From positions 1-64,000 of the forward strand of contig NZ_JABAGR010000007.1 in assembly GCF_012844235.1 (NCBI RefSeq): 64,000 bases of DNA, written 5' to 3'. Source of the DNA: Parafannyhessea umbonata (GTDB taxonomy: Bacteria > Actinomycetota > Coriobacteriia > Coriobacteriales > Atopobiaceae). Below the pieces are notes generated by a model that did not search any database, was not told the DNA's origin, and saw nothing but the letters and a program-made list of their open reading frames with translations. A program made the position numbers and the translations under genes. Position 1 is the stretch's first letter. Every line of letters starts with the position of its first letter. Below are positions 16,704 through 25,295 of this stretch, in pieces.

Positions 16704-17711
16704 ATGGGCCTTATGGATGACGTGCGTCGCAAGGCGGCGCAGAACCCCCAGCGGGTTGCGTTCTACGAGGGCGAGAACCCAAAGATCCTGGAGGTGGCAG
16801 CAGAGCTCACGAAGGGTGGCCTCGCACGGTGCGCCATCGTCGGCGACGCGGAGGCCGTTCGCGCAAAGGCGAAGGAGGTGGGCGTCGACCTCGCCGGGGT
16901 CGAGCTCGTGGACATCACCGACGAGGAAGGCAACGAGTCCTTCTCGAAGCGCTTCGAGGTCATTCCCAACTGCCCGTACAAGTCCAAGGGGGTCCGCCGC
17001 CACGCGGCTCGTGCCATGGACCGCGCGTTCATGATGCAGCGCATCGGGGACGTGGACGTGAGCTTCGGCGGCATCGACTGCTCCACGGGCGACGTCATCC
17101 TCGCCGGTCAGAAGATCATCGGCCTGGCGGACGGCGTCACCACGGTGAGCTCCGCCGGCATCTTCGACATCCCCGGCTGGGAGGGGAGCGAGGGCAACCT
17201 GCTGGGGTTCGCGGACTCCGCCGTGTGCGTGAACCCGGACTCGCAGAAGCTCGCGCAGATCGCCGTCACCTCCGCGCGCACCGTTGCCGCGCTCACGGGC
17301 TGGGAGCCGCGCGTCGCGATGCTGAGCTACTCCACCGACGGCTCCGGCGAGGGCGAGATGGTCGATAAGGTGCGTGACGCCGTCAAGGCTGCCCACGAGC
17401 TCGCGCCCGAGCTCAAGATCGACGGCGAGTTCCAGCTCGACGCGGCCATCCGTCCGGACGTCGCCGCAAAGAAGGTGCACCGTCCCTCCGAGGTCGCGGG
17501 CCGCGCGAACGTTATCGTCTGGCCGGACATCAACGTGGGCAACATCGGCGTCAAGCTCGTGCAGAACTTCGGTCACGCGAACGCATATGGCCCGTTCCTC
17601 CAGGGCTTCAAGAAGATCGTGTGCGACTGCTCGCGCTCTTCTCCCGTTCCCGAGCTTGTCGGGAACGTCGTGATGAGCTGCGTCCGCGCGCAGGCGCTGA
17701 AGGAGGACTAG
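16704..17711 (+). CDS. Phosphate acyltransferase (Pta/Ptb family) 1
   Basis: A 335-residue enzyme of the phosphate acetyl/butyryltransferase family, which exchanges the thiol of an acyl thioester for phosphate to give an acyl phosphate. Family features are AFYEGENPKILEVAAEL at the N-terminus, the phosphate-binding SYSTDGSGEG near residue 212, and DGEFQLDAAI ... AGRANVIVWPDINVGNIGVK near the C-terminus. Substrate chain length cannot be read. GGGGAGAAAAGG precedes the ATG, and its stop is followed two bases later by the kinase ATG. Being in an operon with an acyl carrier protein raises the possibility of an ACP-bound substrate. Confidence 0.85.
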   Translation: MGLMDDVRRKAAQNPQRVAFYEGENPKILEVAAELTKGGLARCAIVGDAEAVRAKAKEVGVDLAGVELVDITDEEGNESFSKRFEVIPNCPYKSKGVRRHAARAMDRAFMMQRIGDVDVSFGGIDCSTGDVILAGQKIIGLADGVTTVSSAGIFDIPGWEGSEGNLLGFADSAVCVNPDSQKLAQIAVTSARTVAALTGWEPRVAMLSYSTDGSGEGEMVDKVRDAVKAAHELAPELKIDGEFQLDAAIRPDVAAKKVHRPSEVAGRANVIVWPDINVGNIGVKLVQNFGHANAYGPFLQGFKKIVCDCSRSSPVPELVGNVVMSCVRAQALKED

Positions 17712-17713
17712 GC

Positions 17714-18832
17714 ATGGCAGACAACGAGAAGAGGGACTACCGGATCCTCGTGATCAACCCCGGGTCCACTTCGACGAAGGTGGGCGTGTTCGAGGGCGAG
17801 CGCCCCCTCATGGAGAGGACCGTGGACCACGACGCCGCGACGCTCGCCGGCTTCGAGGGCGTGAGCGACCAGCTGCCGTACCGCCGCGAGACCATCATGG
17901 CGGCGCTCGGCGAGGCGGGCATAGACCCCGCGACGATGGACGCGTTCGTCGGCCGCGGCGGCGGGCTCATGCCCGTCGAGGGCGGCACGTACGAGGTGAA
18001 CGACGTCCTGCTGGACCACGCCCGCCGCGGCGCGAACGGCGTGCAGCATCCCGCGCAGCTCGGCCCGCAGCTCGCGGCGGCCCTGGCGCATGAGTGCGGA
18101 AGGCCCGCGTTCGTGGTGAACCCGCCCGACACCGACGAGCTCTGCGACCTCGCCCGCGTCACGGGCGTGAGGGGCGTCTACCGCCACGTGCACCTGCACG
18201 CGCTGAACCTGAAGGAGACGGCCATCCGCCACGCGGCGTCGATGGGGCGTCGCTACGAGGACCTCGACCTCGTGGTCTGCCACGTGGGCGGCGGCATCTC
18301 CGTGAGCGCGCACCACCTGGGCCGCATGGTCGACGGCTTCGACATCGTCGGCGGCGAGGGCATGATGGCCCCCACCCGCTGCGGGGCCCTTCCCGTGGCG
18401 GAGGTGCTCGACTACCTCGAGGCCGGCCACACCACGGCGGAGGTCCGCCGCCTGTGCATGAAGACGGGCGGCTTCGTGGACCTGCTGGGGACCTCCGACG
18501 CGCGCGAGGTCACGGCCCGCGCGAAGGCGGGGGACGCCGCGGCCGCGCGCGCGTGGGACGCGATGCTCTACCAGCTCACCAAGTGCGTCTGCGCCATGGC
18601 GGGCGTCCTCGGCGGCCACGTGGACGGTATCCTGCTCGGCGGCGGCATGGCCCACAGCGCCGAGCTCGTGGGCCACGTGAGGGAGACGTGCGGCTGGGTC
18701 GCGCCCGTCACGGCCTACCCCGGCGAGTTCGAGCTCGAGGCCATGGCCGCGGGCGCCCGCCGCGTGCTGTCCGGCCAGGAGCAGGCCAAGGTCTACACGG
18801 GCGTCCCCGTGTTCCAGGGCTTCGACGACTAG
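17714..18832 (+). CDS. Butyrate/branched-chain acyl kinase 1
   Basis: A 372-residue member of the acetate/butyrate kinase (ASKHA) family that makes ATP from an acyl phosphate. The N-terminal phosphate-1 motif is VINPGSTSTKVGVFEGE. The phosphate-2 region is VVCHVGGGISVSAHHLGRMVDG and the adenosine motif is DGILLGGGMAHS. It is about the usual butyrate kinase length and clearly closer to Buk than to AckA. The ATG lies two bases after the phosphotransacylase stop with AAGGAGG inside that gene's end. Together the pair would conserve energy by substrate-level phosphorylation. Confidence 0.88.
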   Translation: MADNEKRDYRILVINPGSTSTKVGVFEGERPLMERTVDHDAATLAGFEGVSDQLPYRRETIMAALGEAGIDPATMDAFVGRGGGLMPVEGGTYEVNDVLLDHARRGANGVQHPAQLGPQLAAALAHECGRPAFVVNPPDTDELCDLARVTGVRGVYRHVHLHALNLKETAIRHAASMGRRYEDLDLVVCHVGGGISVSAHHLGRMVDGFDIVGGEGMMAPTRCGALPVAEVLDYLEAGHTTAEVRRLCMKTGGFVDLLGTSDAREVTARAKAGDAAAARAWDAMLYQLTKCVCAMAGVLGGHVDGILLGGGMAHSAELVGHVRETCGWVAPVTAYPGEFELEAMAAGARRVLSGQEQAKVYTGVPVFQGFDD

Positions 18833-18854
18833 GTAATCGCTGCCAGCGGTATCA

Positions 18855-18884
18855 GGACGAGGGCGGGTCGCACGCCTCTCGTCC
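18855..18884 (+). terminator. Intercistronic stem-loop between kinase and transporter genes
   Basis: GGACGAG (18855-18861) pairs with CTCGTCC (18878-18884), with partial inner GCG/CGC pairing. No T-run follows, so it may tune expression of the transporter relative to the upstream enzymes. Confidence 0.4.
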
Positions 18885-18910
18885 GTGCGATGCGAAGAAA
18901 GGTGTGAATC

Positions 18911-20116
18911 ATGAACAAGACTCAGGTCAAGTACATCGTAGGCATATACTCCGCCGCGATGTGCATCATGGGGATGCTCGTTCCCGTGCCCATCCTGTCC
19001 TCTATCGCGAGGAGCTTTCCAGATGCCAACATCGCGGCGGTCCAGATGTGTATCGGCATCATTCCGCTGTGCATGGCGCTCTCGGCCATGTTCGTGTCGT
19101 CCGTGCTCGCGACGCGCGTGCAGAAGCGCTATACCGTGCTTGCGTGCCACGTGCTGATTATGGTCGCGGGTCTCTCCGTCGTGGCGTTCCATGCGGAGCT
19201 GTGGCAGGTGCTTGTGGCCTCCGTGTTCATCGGAATCGGCATCGGCGGCATCCAGAACGGGACGGATGCCCTGATTGCCGACTACTTCGAGGGCCAGCAG
19301 CGCGGCAGCATCATGGGCGTGTACTCCACGTTCGTCGCGCTGGGCGGCATCCTCTGGACCACGCTCTCTGGCATCCTTGGCGCGCACGAGTGGTACATGG
19401 CCTATGCCGCCTATGCCGCTGAGCTGCCGTTCATCATCATCGAGGCGATTTGCCTCCCCATGGGTCACCTTGAGCCAAAGCGCAAGAGCAACGTCTTCAA
19501 GAACATGCCCAAGGAGGTCGCGCTCATCACGCTGATCAGCTTCGTCTTCGTGCTGTGCTTCCAGCTCTTCTCGACCAACGTGTCACTGATCGTGTCCGAG
19601 CGCGGCTTTGGCGGAACGGGCGAGAGCGCCATGGCGTCCACCATCATGACCGTGGCGGGCATCTTCGCGGGGCTTCTGGTGGGGCCGCTGTTCAAGCGCT
19701 TCAAGAACCGCGCGATGCCGCTTGCCTGGTGCGTGACGATCGTCGGTCTCGCGCTCACGCTCGTGGCTCCGTCGCTTGGCGTACTGTGCGCCGCAGGCTT
19801 CGTCACCTCGCTCGGCAAGGAGACGTACGTGCCGCTGCAGGGCAACTTCGCGGCTGGCAACAGCGCGAACGAGGGACGTGCGTTCAACCTCGCCATCGGC
19901 ATGGCCGGGACCAACTTCGGCATGGCGTTGTCACCCTTGTTCTTCGAGGCGGCCACGGCACCGTTCGGTGCGCAGATAGGCCAGAAGTTCGTCCTGGGCA
20001 TCGTAATCATCGTGGCGCTGGTGGTGTTCGGCATGATTCACTACGCCAAGCTGACGCCCGCCCAGGAGGCGGAGGAGGCCGCTCGGGCTGTCGCACGCGA
20101 AGACGCCACAAGGTAG
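18911..20116 (+). CDS. MFS transporter 1
   Basis: A 401-residue major facilitator with twelve predicted membrane segments. The loop 2-3 region is degenerate (SSVLATRVQKRYT instead of the usual GxLaDrxGrr), while the central loop holds EPKRKSNVFKNMPKEVA. GAAAGGTG precedes the ATG. It is the downstream member of the thiolase-to-kinase gene run and likely imports the pathway substrate or exports its acid product. The substrate is unknown. Confidence 0.82.
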   Translation: MNKTQVKYIVGIYSAAMCIMGMLVPVPILSSIARSFPDANIAAVQMCIGIIPLCMALSAMFVSSVLATRVQKRYTVLACHVLIMVAGLSVVAFHAELWQVLVASVFIGIGIGGIQNGTDALIADYFEGQQRGSIMGVYSTFVALGGILWTTLSGILGAHEWYMAYAAYAAELPFIIIEAICLPMGHLEPKRKSNVFKNMPKEVALITLISFVFVLCFQLFSTNVSLIVSERGFGGTGESAMASTIMTVAGIFAGLLVGPLFKRFKNRAMPLAWCVTIVGLALTLVAPSLGVLCAAGFVTSLGKETYVPLQGNFAAGNSANEGRAFNLAIGMAGTNFGMALSPLFFEAATAPFGAQIGQKFVLGIVIIVALVVFGMIHYAKLTPAQEAEEAARAVAREDATR

Positions 20117-20241
20117 CAGGCGAACCGATGCGGCGCGACGCGCCTGTCGCAGCTGGTATGTTGTTGTAGTACATGCCCGGCGGGAGGGTGCGGGGAGCCC
20201 CGCCCCTCTCGCCGGCGCACGTTTGTGAACGGAGGCCACGG

Positions 20242-21606
20242 ATGAACGAGCGCATGCCGGCGCACGAGGACGCGGGCGAGAAGAGCGAGGCCCTTCGGCT
20301 GGAGGATGAGTGGTGGCAGGAGGATGCCGGCAAGCTCATAGTCAGGGCGCTCTTCTCGGACATGGGGCTCCAGCACATCGTGGACGTGGCCGCGCGGGTG
20401 CTGGGAAACCCCGTCGCCGTGATCGACGCGAACTATCGCTACGTGGCGCGCAAGATGGACGTGGCGCCGGACGACGACTCGGAGTTCGCCCGCGTGATGC
20501 GGGACGAGCTGCGCAGCGGCTTCGTGAGCGAGGAGGGCATCGCCTACATCCACGAGCGCGGGCTGGACGAGCGCCTTGCGCAGCGCGTGTGCCCGTGCGT
20601 GCACTTCAACGACCGGCTTCAGGCGAACACCCTGGTGGGCGCGGCCATGGTGCACGGCATCTGCATAGCCCACGTGATGCTGGTGGAGCGCGGCCGCGCC
20701 ATCACGCCCGAGGACGAGGGGTGCTTCGACCTGCTGGTGGGGATCGTGGCGCAGGAGCTGCAGAAGAACCCCGTGTACCTGAGCACGCGCGGGCAGATGG
20801 GGTCGTACTTCCTGGCGTCGCTCCTGGAGAACGACCATCCGGACGCCACCTCGCTGGAGCGTCGCGCCGCCGCCATCAACTTCAGGCCGTCCGCGCGCAT
20901 GCGCGTGGTGGTCGCCGTGCCCAGGAACCCCTTCGCGCAGGTGGGGAACATGCAGAACGTCGCGGGCCAGCTGCAGCCGCTCCTGGCGCACGGCCTGTAC
21001 ACCCTGCACAAGAACCAGCTTGTGATGCTGGTCTGCAAGGGCGAGGGGAAGGACGTGACGGACTTCGAGCTTGGGCGCATGCGCGACGTGGCCGAGCTGA
21101 ACGACCTCCTGCTTGGCATCTCGAACCGGTTCGACTCGCTTACGGGCGTGCACAGCAGCTACGAGCAGGCGCACGACGCCATACGCTACGGGCAGACGGT
21201 GTCGAACGCGCTTGAGGTGGGGCGCATCATGCGCTACGACTACCTGAGCTACGTGAAGCTGCTGGAGCGCACGAACCAGACGGACGACCTGCTGGACATC
21301 TGCCCGCCCACGCTGGTGGCGCTCATGGAGCACGACCGCACCCACGACTCGGACCTCATGAACACGCTGTTTGGCTACCTGCAGAACGGCCAGTCCACCG
21401 CGCGGGCCTCCGCGCAGCTGAGCCTGCACAAGAACACGCTGCTGTACCGCCTGGGCACCATCCGCAAGATCCTGGGCTGCGACCTGTCCAGCGGGGAGGA
21501 CGTGTTCCAGCTGCAGGTGGGGTTTCGCGTCCTGATGTACCTGGGGCTGTTCTGCCCGCGCTTTCGCCACACCCGCGAGCAGCTGCGCGAGCACCCGCGC
21601 GCGTAG
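20242..21606 (+). CDS. PucR/CdaR-type transcriptional regulator 1
   Basis: A 454-residue regulator. Residues about 40-170 form a GAF-like sensor region (DMGLQHIVDVAARVLGNPVAVIDANYRYVARK). A central domain follows, and at the C-terminus is the PucR-type helix-turn-helix (ARASAQLSLHKNTLLYRLGTIRKILG, about 397-422). Members of this family usually activate catabolic operons in response to pathway intermediates. GGAGG precedes ATG 20242. The gene lies between the thiolase-kinase operon and the flavodoxin-like gene and is one of two PucR-type regulators in the island. Confidence 0.85.
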   Translation: MNERMPAHEDAGEKSEALRLEDEWWQEDAGKLIVRALFSDMGLQHIVDVAARVLGNPVAVIDANYRYVARKMDVAPDDDSEFARVMRDELRSGFVSEEGIAYIHERGLDERLAQRVCPCVHFNDRLQANTLVGAAMVHGICIAHVMLVERGRAITPEDEGCFDLLVGIVAQELQKNPVYLSTRGQMGSYFLASLLENDHPDATSLERRAAAINFRPSARMRVVVAVPRNPFAQVGNMQNVAGQLQPLLAHGLYTLHKNQLVMLVCKGEGKDVTDFELGRMRDVAELNDLLLGISNRFDSLTGVHSSYEQAHDAIRYGQTVSNALEVGRIMRYDYLSYVKLLERTNQTDDLLDICPPTLVALMEHDRTHDSDLMNTLFGYLQNGQSTARASAQLSLHKNTLLYRLGTIRKILGCDLSSGEDVFQLQVGFRVLMYLGLFCPRFRHTREQLREHPRA

Positions 21607-21627
21607 GAGCGCCGCGCCGCCCGTGGC

Positions 21628-21718
21628 CATTGTGCGCGCCGCACGCCGTGGGGGATTGGCATTGTGCGCGCACACAAAGCCCCGCCGTGCCTGCGGCCCA
21701 GGCTTGTGTGCGCGCAGA
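21628..21718. promoter_or_regulatory. Operator-rich region before the flavodoxin-like gene 1
   Basis: CATTGTGCGCGC occurs twice as a direct repeat (21628-21639 and 21660-21671), exactly 32 bases apart. The second copy is part of the dyad TTGTGCGCGCACACAA (21662-21677), the best match to the TTGTGC-N4-GCACAA motif shared with other promoters of the island. Bases 21665-21681 can also pair with 21701-21716 to give a hairpin of about 16 bp with a 19-base loop. Confidence 0.6.
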
Positions 21719-21793
21719 TGGCGCCGCGTCGGCCAAAGCCCGATGATTTTCTCGACGAAAGGCGCAAGGGGCGCCTGTTGAGAGGAGCGAGCT

Positions 21794-22768
21794 ATGGCAG
21801 AAGAGACCGCACGCAAGCACAAGGTCATGGGCATCTGCGCGGGCATGCACAACGGCAACGGCGAGATAGCGCTGAAGGCGGCGCTCGCCCGCCTGCAGGA
21901 GAAGGGCGCGGACGTCGAGCTGGTGAACCTCTTCGACTACAACATCCTGCCGTGCACGGGCTGCGAGGGCTGCACCATGCAGATGGGCGCCATCGCGCAG
22001 GACCCCACGAAGGAGTACAAGGGCTGCGTCCTGAAGGACAAGGACGACGTGGACAGGCTCGTGGCCGAGATGCACACCTGCAACGGCGTAATCATCGCGG
22101 TGCCGAGCTACGACCTGCAGCCCAGCTCGCTGTACACCCGCTTTGCGCAGCGCTTCCTGGCGTACGAGCTCAGCTTCCTGCTGTCCATCGGCGTGGTGAA
22201 GGAGAACCCGCACACGGTGGCGGGCCTCATCGCGGTGGGCGGCTCGAAGCACGACTGGCAGACCCTCACGCTCGAGAGCCTGCAGGCCACGATGTTCACC
22301 ATGTCGCTCACGGTCGTGGACCGCTACATGATAACGCGCTCCGCGCGCCCCGGCTCCGTCCTCACGTTCCCGGATCAGATGGAGCGCGTGGTCAAGATGG
22401 CCGACAACGTGTGGCAGGCCATGGAGACGCCGGTGGAGGAGCGCACGTGGCTGGGCGACCCGGACGACGGCGTGTGCCCGAACTGCCACTCCAGCCTGGT
22501 GTACCCCGGCGACCCGCACTGGGACGGCGTCGAGTTCCCGTGGGAGTGCGCGGTGTGCGGCGCCGGCGGCGACCTGGTAACCGACGAGAACGGCAAGCCC
22601 CGCCTGAAGATCGCCGAGAACGGCCTCATCCGCGACCGCAACGACGACAAGGCGCGCGCCGAGCACCTGAACGAGATCATCAAGACCCGCATCGAGTTCA
22701 TGCAGAAGCGCGACTCCATCCAGGACGAGTACAAGCGCTACTGCAAGATGGAGTTCCCCACGGTGTAG
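21794..22768 (+). CDS. Flavodoxin-like FMN reductase with C-terminal zinc ribbon 1
   Basis: A 324-residue protein. Residues 1-190 match the NADPH-dependent FMN reductase/flavodoxin fold (VMGICAGMHNGNGEIALKAA, then CTGCEGCTMQMG, then a PSYDLQPSSLYTRFAQRF loop). The C-terminal part holds two CxxC pairs (CPNCHSSL and CAVCGAGG) spaced as in a zinc ribbon. The flavodoxin core with CxxCxxC is typical of iron-sulfur flavoproteins and quinone or azo reductases. A same-length relative with the same architecture lies at 32704, so the pair are paralogues within this system. GAGAGGAG precedes the ATG. Likely role: two-electron reduction of a pathway substrate. Confidence 0.75.
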   Translation: MAEETARKHKVMGICAGMHNGNGEIALKAALARLQEKGADVELVNLFDYNILPCTGCEGCTMQMGAIAQDPTKEYKGCVLKDKDDVDRLVAEMHTCNGVIIAVPSYDLQPSSLYTRFAQRFLAYELSFLLSIGVVKENPHTVAGLIAVGGSKHDWQTLTLESLQATMFTMSLTVVDRYMITRSARPGSVLTFPDQMERVVKMADNVWQAMETPVEERTWLGDPDDGVCPNCHSSLVYPGDPHWDGVEFPWECAVCGAGGDLVTDENGKPRLKIAENGLIRDRNDDKARAEHLNEIIKTRIEFMQKRDSIQDEYKRYCKMEFPTV

Positions 22769-22795
22769 CCCGGGCGACGCGGCGCGTGGCACGGC

Positions 22796-22827
22796 GTGCC
22801 GAGAAGGGCGGCGGTCCTTCTCGGCAC
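22796..22827 (+). terminator. 12-bp perfect stem-loop after flavodoxin-like gene 1
   Basis: GTGCCGAGAAGG (22796-22807) pairs perfectly with CCTTCTCGGCAC (22816-22827) around an 8-base loop. It carries the GAGAAGG core found in several other gene-end hairpins of the window, and abuts the candidate operator at 22828. Confidence 0.6.
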
Positions 22828-22843
22828 TTGCACTGGTGCACAA
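22828..22843. promoter_or_regulatory. PucR-type dyad before acyl carrier protein 2
   Basis: TTGCACTGGTGCACAA, on the minus strand TTGTGCACCAGTGCAA, matches the shared TTGTGC-N4-GCACAA motif with a perfect left half. It lies 106 bases before the carrier-protein ATG. Confidence 0.55.
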
Positions 22844-22949
22844 ACGGGCCCGCGCCCGCGGCTCCAGTTTTGAACCCGATGCCATGGCGGGCGCGGCTCG
22901 CATTGGCGAGACTCGTTCATGACGGAACAAACGTTGAAAGGGGTTCGTC

Positions 22950-23198
22950 ATGGACGAGGATCGTCAGGAAGTGTGGGACGCGCTCACCACGCGCGCAAGC
23001 CAGCTGTTTGGCAAGGACGCCTCCGAGTTTACGGAGGACACGAAGTTCGTGGACCTGGGAATCAAGAGCGTCCAGGTGTCTCAGCTGACCACCTACCTCG
23101 AGGACGAGCTTGACATCGAGGTGCCGTTTATGAAGTTCCGCCGTTGCGAGACGTTTGGCGCCGCGACGGACTTCGTGTGCGAGCTGCTGGACGAGTAG
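22950..23198 (+). CDS. Acyl carrier protein 2 of the island
   Basis: An 82-residue acyl carrier fold. Ser40 in LGIKSVQVSQL is the predicted phosphopantetheine site, followed by TTYLEDELDIEVPFMKF. As in the first carrier of the island the DSL triplet is altered (KSV). GAAAGGGG precedes the ATG. The stop is 11 bases before the CocE-type hydrolase ATG, so the carrier and hydrolase are translated from one message. A second dedicated carrier protein in a catabolic cluster is unusual. Confidence 0.85.
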   Translation: MDEDRQEVWDALTTRASQLFGKDASEFTEDTKFVDLGIKSVQVSQLTTYLEDELDIEVPFMKFRRCETFGAATDFVCELLDE

Positions 23199-23209
23199 GG
23201 GGTGCGAGG

Positions 23210-25129
23210 ATGTTCCTGGAGCCGAAGATTCCGGCCGAGTGGGTGCCGGTAAAGGACAAGAAGCTGCACGACCTGATCCAGATGAGCGGCGAGTGCGCGA
23301 GCTTTGACGAGGACGCGTGCCCCATCTACTGGGACCCGGACACGCAGGGATACATCTTCCTGCACCGCGAGAGCTTTGGCGAGGACGAGGTGATGGCCGC
23401 GTACCGCGTGGCGAGGCAGCCGAACGACAACCAGGCCGAGGTTGACCTGAGCGCGTCCGACGACCCGATGGCCCGCATGGGCCAGGGCTTCTGCCCGCCG
23501 TTCAACCCGCACACCTACGAGGCGGCCGACGGCGTGATCTGCATGCAGGACCAGGAGGTCGTCCTGCGCGACGGCACGAAGATCTACTGCGACATCTATC
23601 GCCCGAAGGACGTGGAGAAGGTCCCGACCATCGTGTCGTGGTCCTGGTTTGGCAAGCGCCCGGGCGACGGCATGAGCGAGTGGCAGATCATGGGCGTGCC
23701 GCCGATGACGGTTTCCAAGTGCGCGAAGTTCGAGAGCCCGGACCCGCTGTACTGGTGCTACCAGGGCTACGCCGTCGCCAACGTGGACGTGCGCGGCGCG
23801 GGCCACTCCGAGGGCTCCGTGCACATGTTCACGCACCAGGACCGCGAGGACGGCTACGACTTCGTGGAGTGGGTCGCGGCGCAGCCGTGGTCCAACGGCA
23901 AGGTGGGCATGAGCGGCAACTCCGGCGTCGCCATGCACCAGTGGGGCATCGCCGCCGAGCAGCCGCCCCACCTGGCGTGCATCGCCCCGTGGGAGTGCAC
24001 GACGGACCTGTACCGCGAGAGCTTCTTCGAGGGCGGCGTGCCCGCGCTTTCGTTCAACAAGTTCATCGCCGCGCAGGTGACGGGCCCGAACGGCGTGGAC
24101 GACCAGGTCGCCATGGCTAAGATGTACCCGGACATGAACGCGTACTGGAACGACAAGCGCGCGGACTTCCGCAAGGTGAAGGTGCCCGTGTACCAGACGG
24201 GCGGATGGTCCCACTTCCACCTGCCGGGGTCGATCAACGCGTGGCGCCGCTGCCGCAGCCACCAGAAGTGGCTGCGCATCCACCGCGACTTCGAGTGGCC
24301 TGACACGTACAACCCGTACAACCTGGACGAGCTGCGCCGCTACTACGACCGCTACCTGAAGGGCATCCACAACGGCTGGGAGATGATGCCGCGAGTGCGC
24401 CTGGACGTGATGGACGGCTATGACATCGACTACCAGGAGAAGCGCCCCGAGAAGGCATGGCCCATCAAGCGCACCGTGTACAAGAAGCTGTACCTGGATG
24501 CCTCGAGGGAGAAGGACTGCGTGGAGCTTGCGCACCCGGCGAAGTGCTTCGAGCTTAGCGAGGAGGCGCCCGAAAACGAGGCGAAGGCGTCGTACGACCC
24601 CGCGACCGAGGAGCTGGACTTCGACCTCACGCTGCCAGAGGACGTCGAGGTGACGGGCTACATGAGCCTGCACCTGTTCGTGAGCTGCGACGGCTACGAC
24701 GACATGGACCTCTTCGTGAACGTCCAGAAGGCGACCGAGGACGGCACGTGGGTGCCGTGGCTCACGCTCGACGAGCCGCACTCCGGCGCATGGGGCAAGT
24801 GCCGCGTTTCTCGCGCGACCGTGGACGCGGGCCTCACGAAGAAGCACACACCCGTCTACACCATGACGGACACGCACAAGCTGGAGGACGGAGAGGTGCG
24901 CGCCGTGGACATCGCCATCGTCCCGACCTCGCGCGTGTACCACAAGGGCGAGAGGTTCCGCGTGCAGGTATCTGGCCGCTACATCCGCGACGGCTGGTTC
25001 GAGCCGCTGTCGTGGGACACGGACAACCGCGGCACCCACAACGTCCACACGGGTGGCGAGCACGCCTCCTGGATCGAGATTCCGGTTGTTCCCCCTCGCT
25101 ACCAGGCGGGGAGCTACATCCACCGATAG
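23210..25129 (+). CDS. CocE/NonD-family hydrolase (X-Pro dipeptidyl-peptidase type)
   Basis: A 639-residue alpha/beta-hydrolase of the CocE/NonD family, which includes cocaine esterase, glutaryl-7-ACA acylase and X-Pro dipeptidyl peptidases. The entry into the domain is DGTKIYCDIYRP. The nucleophile elbow is KVGMSGNSGVAMHQW (Ser about 239), and the C-terminal half is the jelly-roll domain (FDLTLPEDVEVTGYMSLHLF ... DNRGTHNV). There is no signal peptide, so it acts in the cytoplasm. I start at ATG 23210 after GGGGGTGCGAGG; a longer frame to 23144 overlaps the carrier gene. In context it could hydrolyse an ester, amide or acyl-carrier thioester (inference). Confidence 0.82.
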   Translation: MFLEPKIPAEWVPVKDKKLHDLIQMSGECASFDEDACPIYWDPDTQGYIFLHRESFGEDEVMAAYRVARQPNDNQAEVDLSASDDPMARMGQGFCPPFNPHTYEAADGVICMQDQEVVLRDGTKIYCDIYRPKDVEKVPTIVSWSWFGKRPGDGMSEWQIMGVPPMTVSKCAKFESPDPLYWCYQGYAVANVDVRGAGHSEGSVHMFTHQDREDGYDFVEWVAAQPWSNGKVGMSGNSGVAMHQWGIAAEQPPHLACIAPWECTTDLYRESFFEGGVPALSFNKFIAAQVTGPNGVDDQVAMAKMYPDMNAYWNDKRADFRKVKVPVYQTGGWSHFHLPGSINAWRRCRSHQKWLRIHRDFEWPDTYNPYNLDELRRYYDRYLKGIHNGWEMMPRVRLDVMDGYDIDYQEKRPEKAWPIKRTVYKKLYLDASREKDCVELAHPAKCFELSEEAPENEAKASYDPATEELDFDLTLPEDVEVTGYMSLHLFVSCDGYDDMDLFVNVQKATEDGTWVPWLTLDEPHSGAWGKCRVSRATVDAGLTKKHTPVYTMTDTHKLEDGEVRAVDIAIVPTSRVYHKGERFRVQVSGRYIRDGWFEPLSWDTDNRGTHNVHTGGEHASWIEIPVVPPRYQAGSYIHR

Positions 25130-25166
25130 CACGTGGCGGGCACATGCTCGCCGGCCCCCAGGGGCC

Positions 25167-25200
25167 GCGAGGTGCGCGAAGGCTCGCTTGCGCACCTCGC
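25167..25200 (+). terminator. 11-bp perfect stem-loop after the CocE-type gene
   Basis: GCGAGGTGCGC (25167-25177) pairs with GCGCACCTCGC (25190-25200) around a 12-base loop. TTGCGCACCTCGCACAA at 25188-25204 is also a looser match (N5 spacer) to the island's dyad motif, so the element may be regulatory as well as terminating. Confidence 0.5.
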
Positions 25201-25295
25201 ACAACGCGGCTTTGGGCCGCAGAGCAGGCAATATGCGCAGGCCTTGCGTCTGTGCAGGTAAGCGGGAAGCTTAGCATCTAGAGAGAGGAAACATC

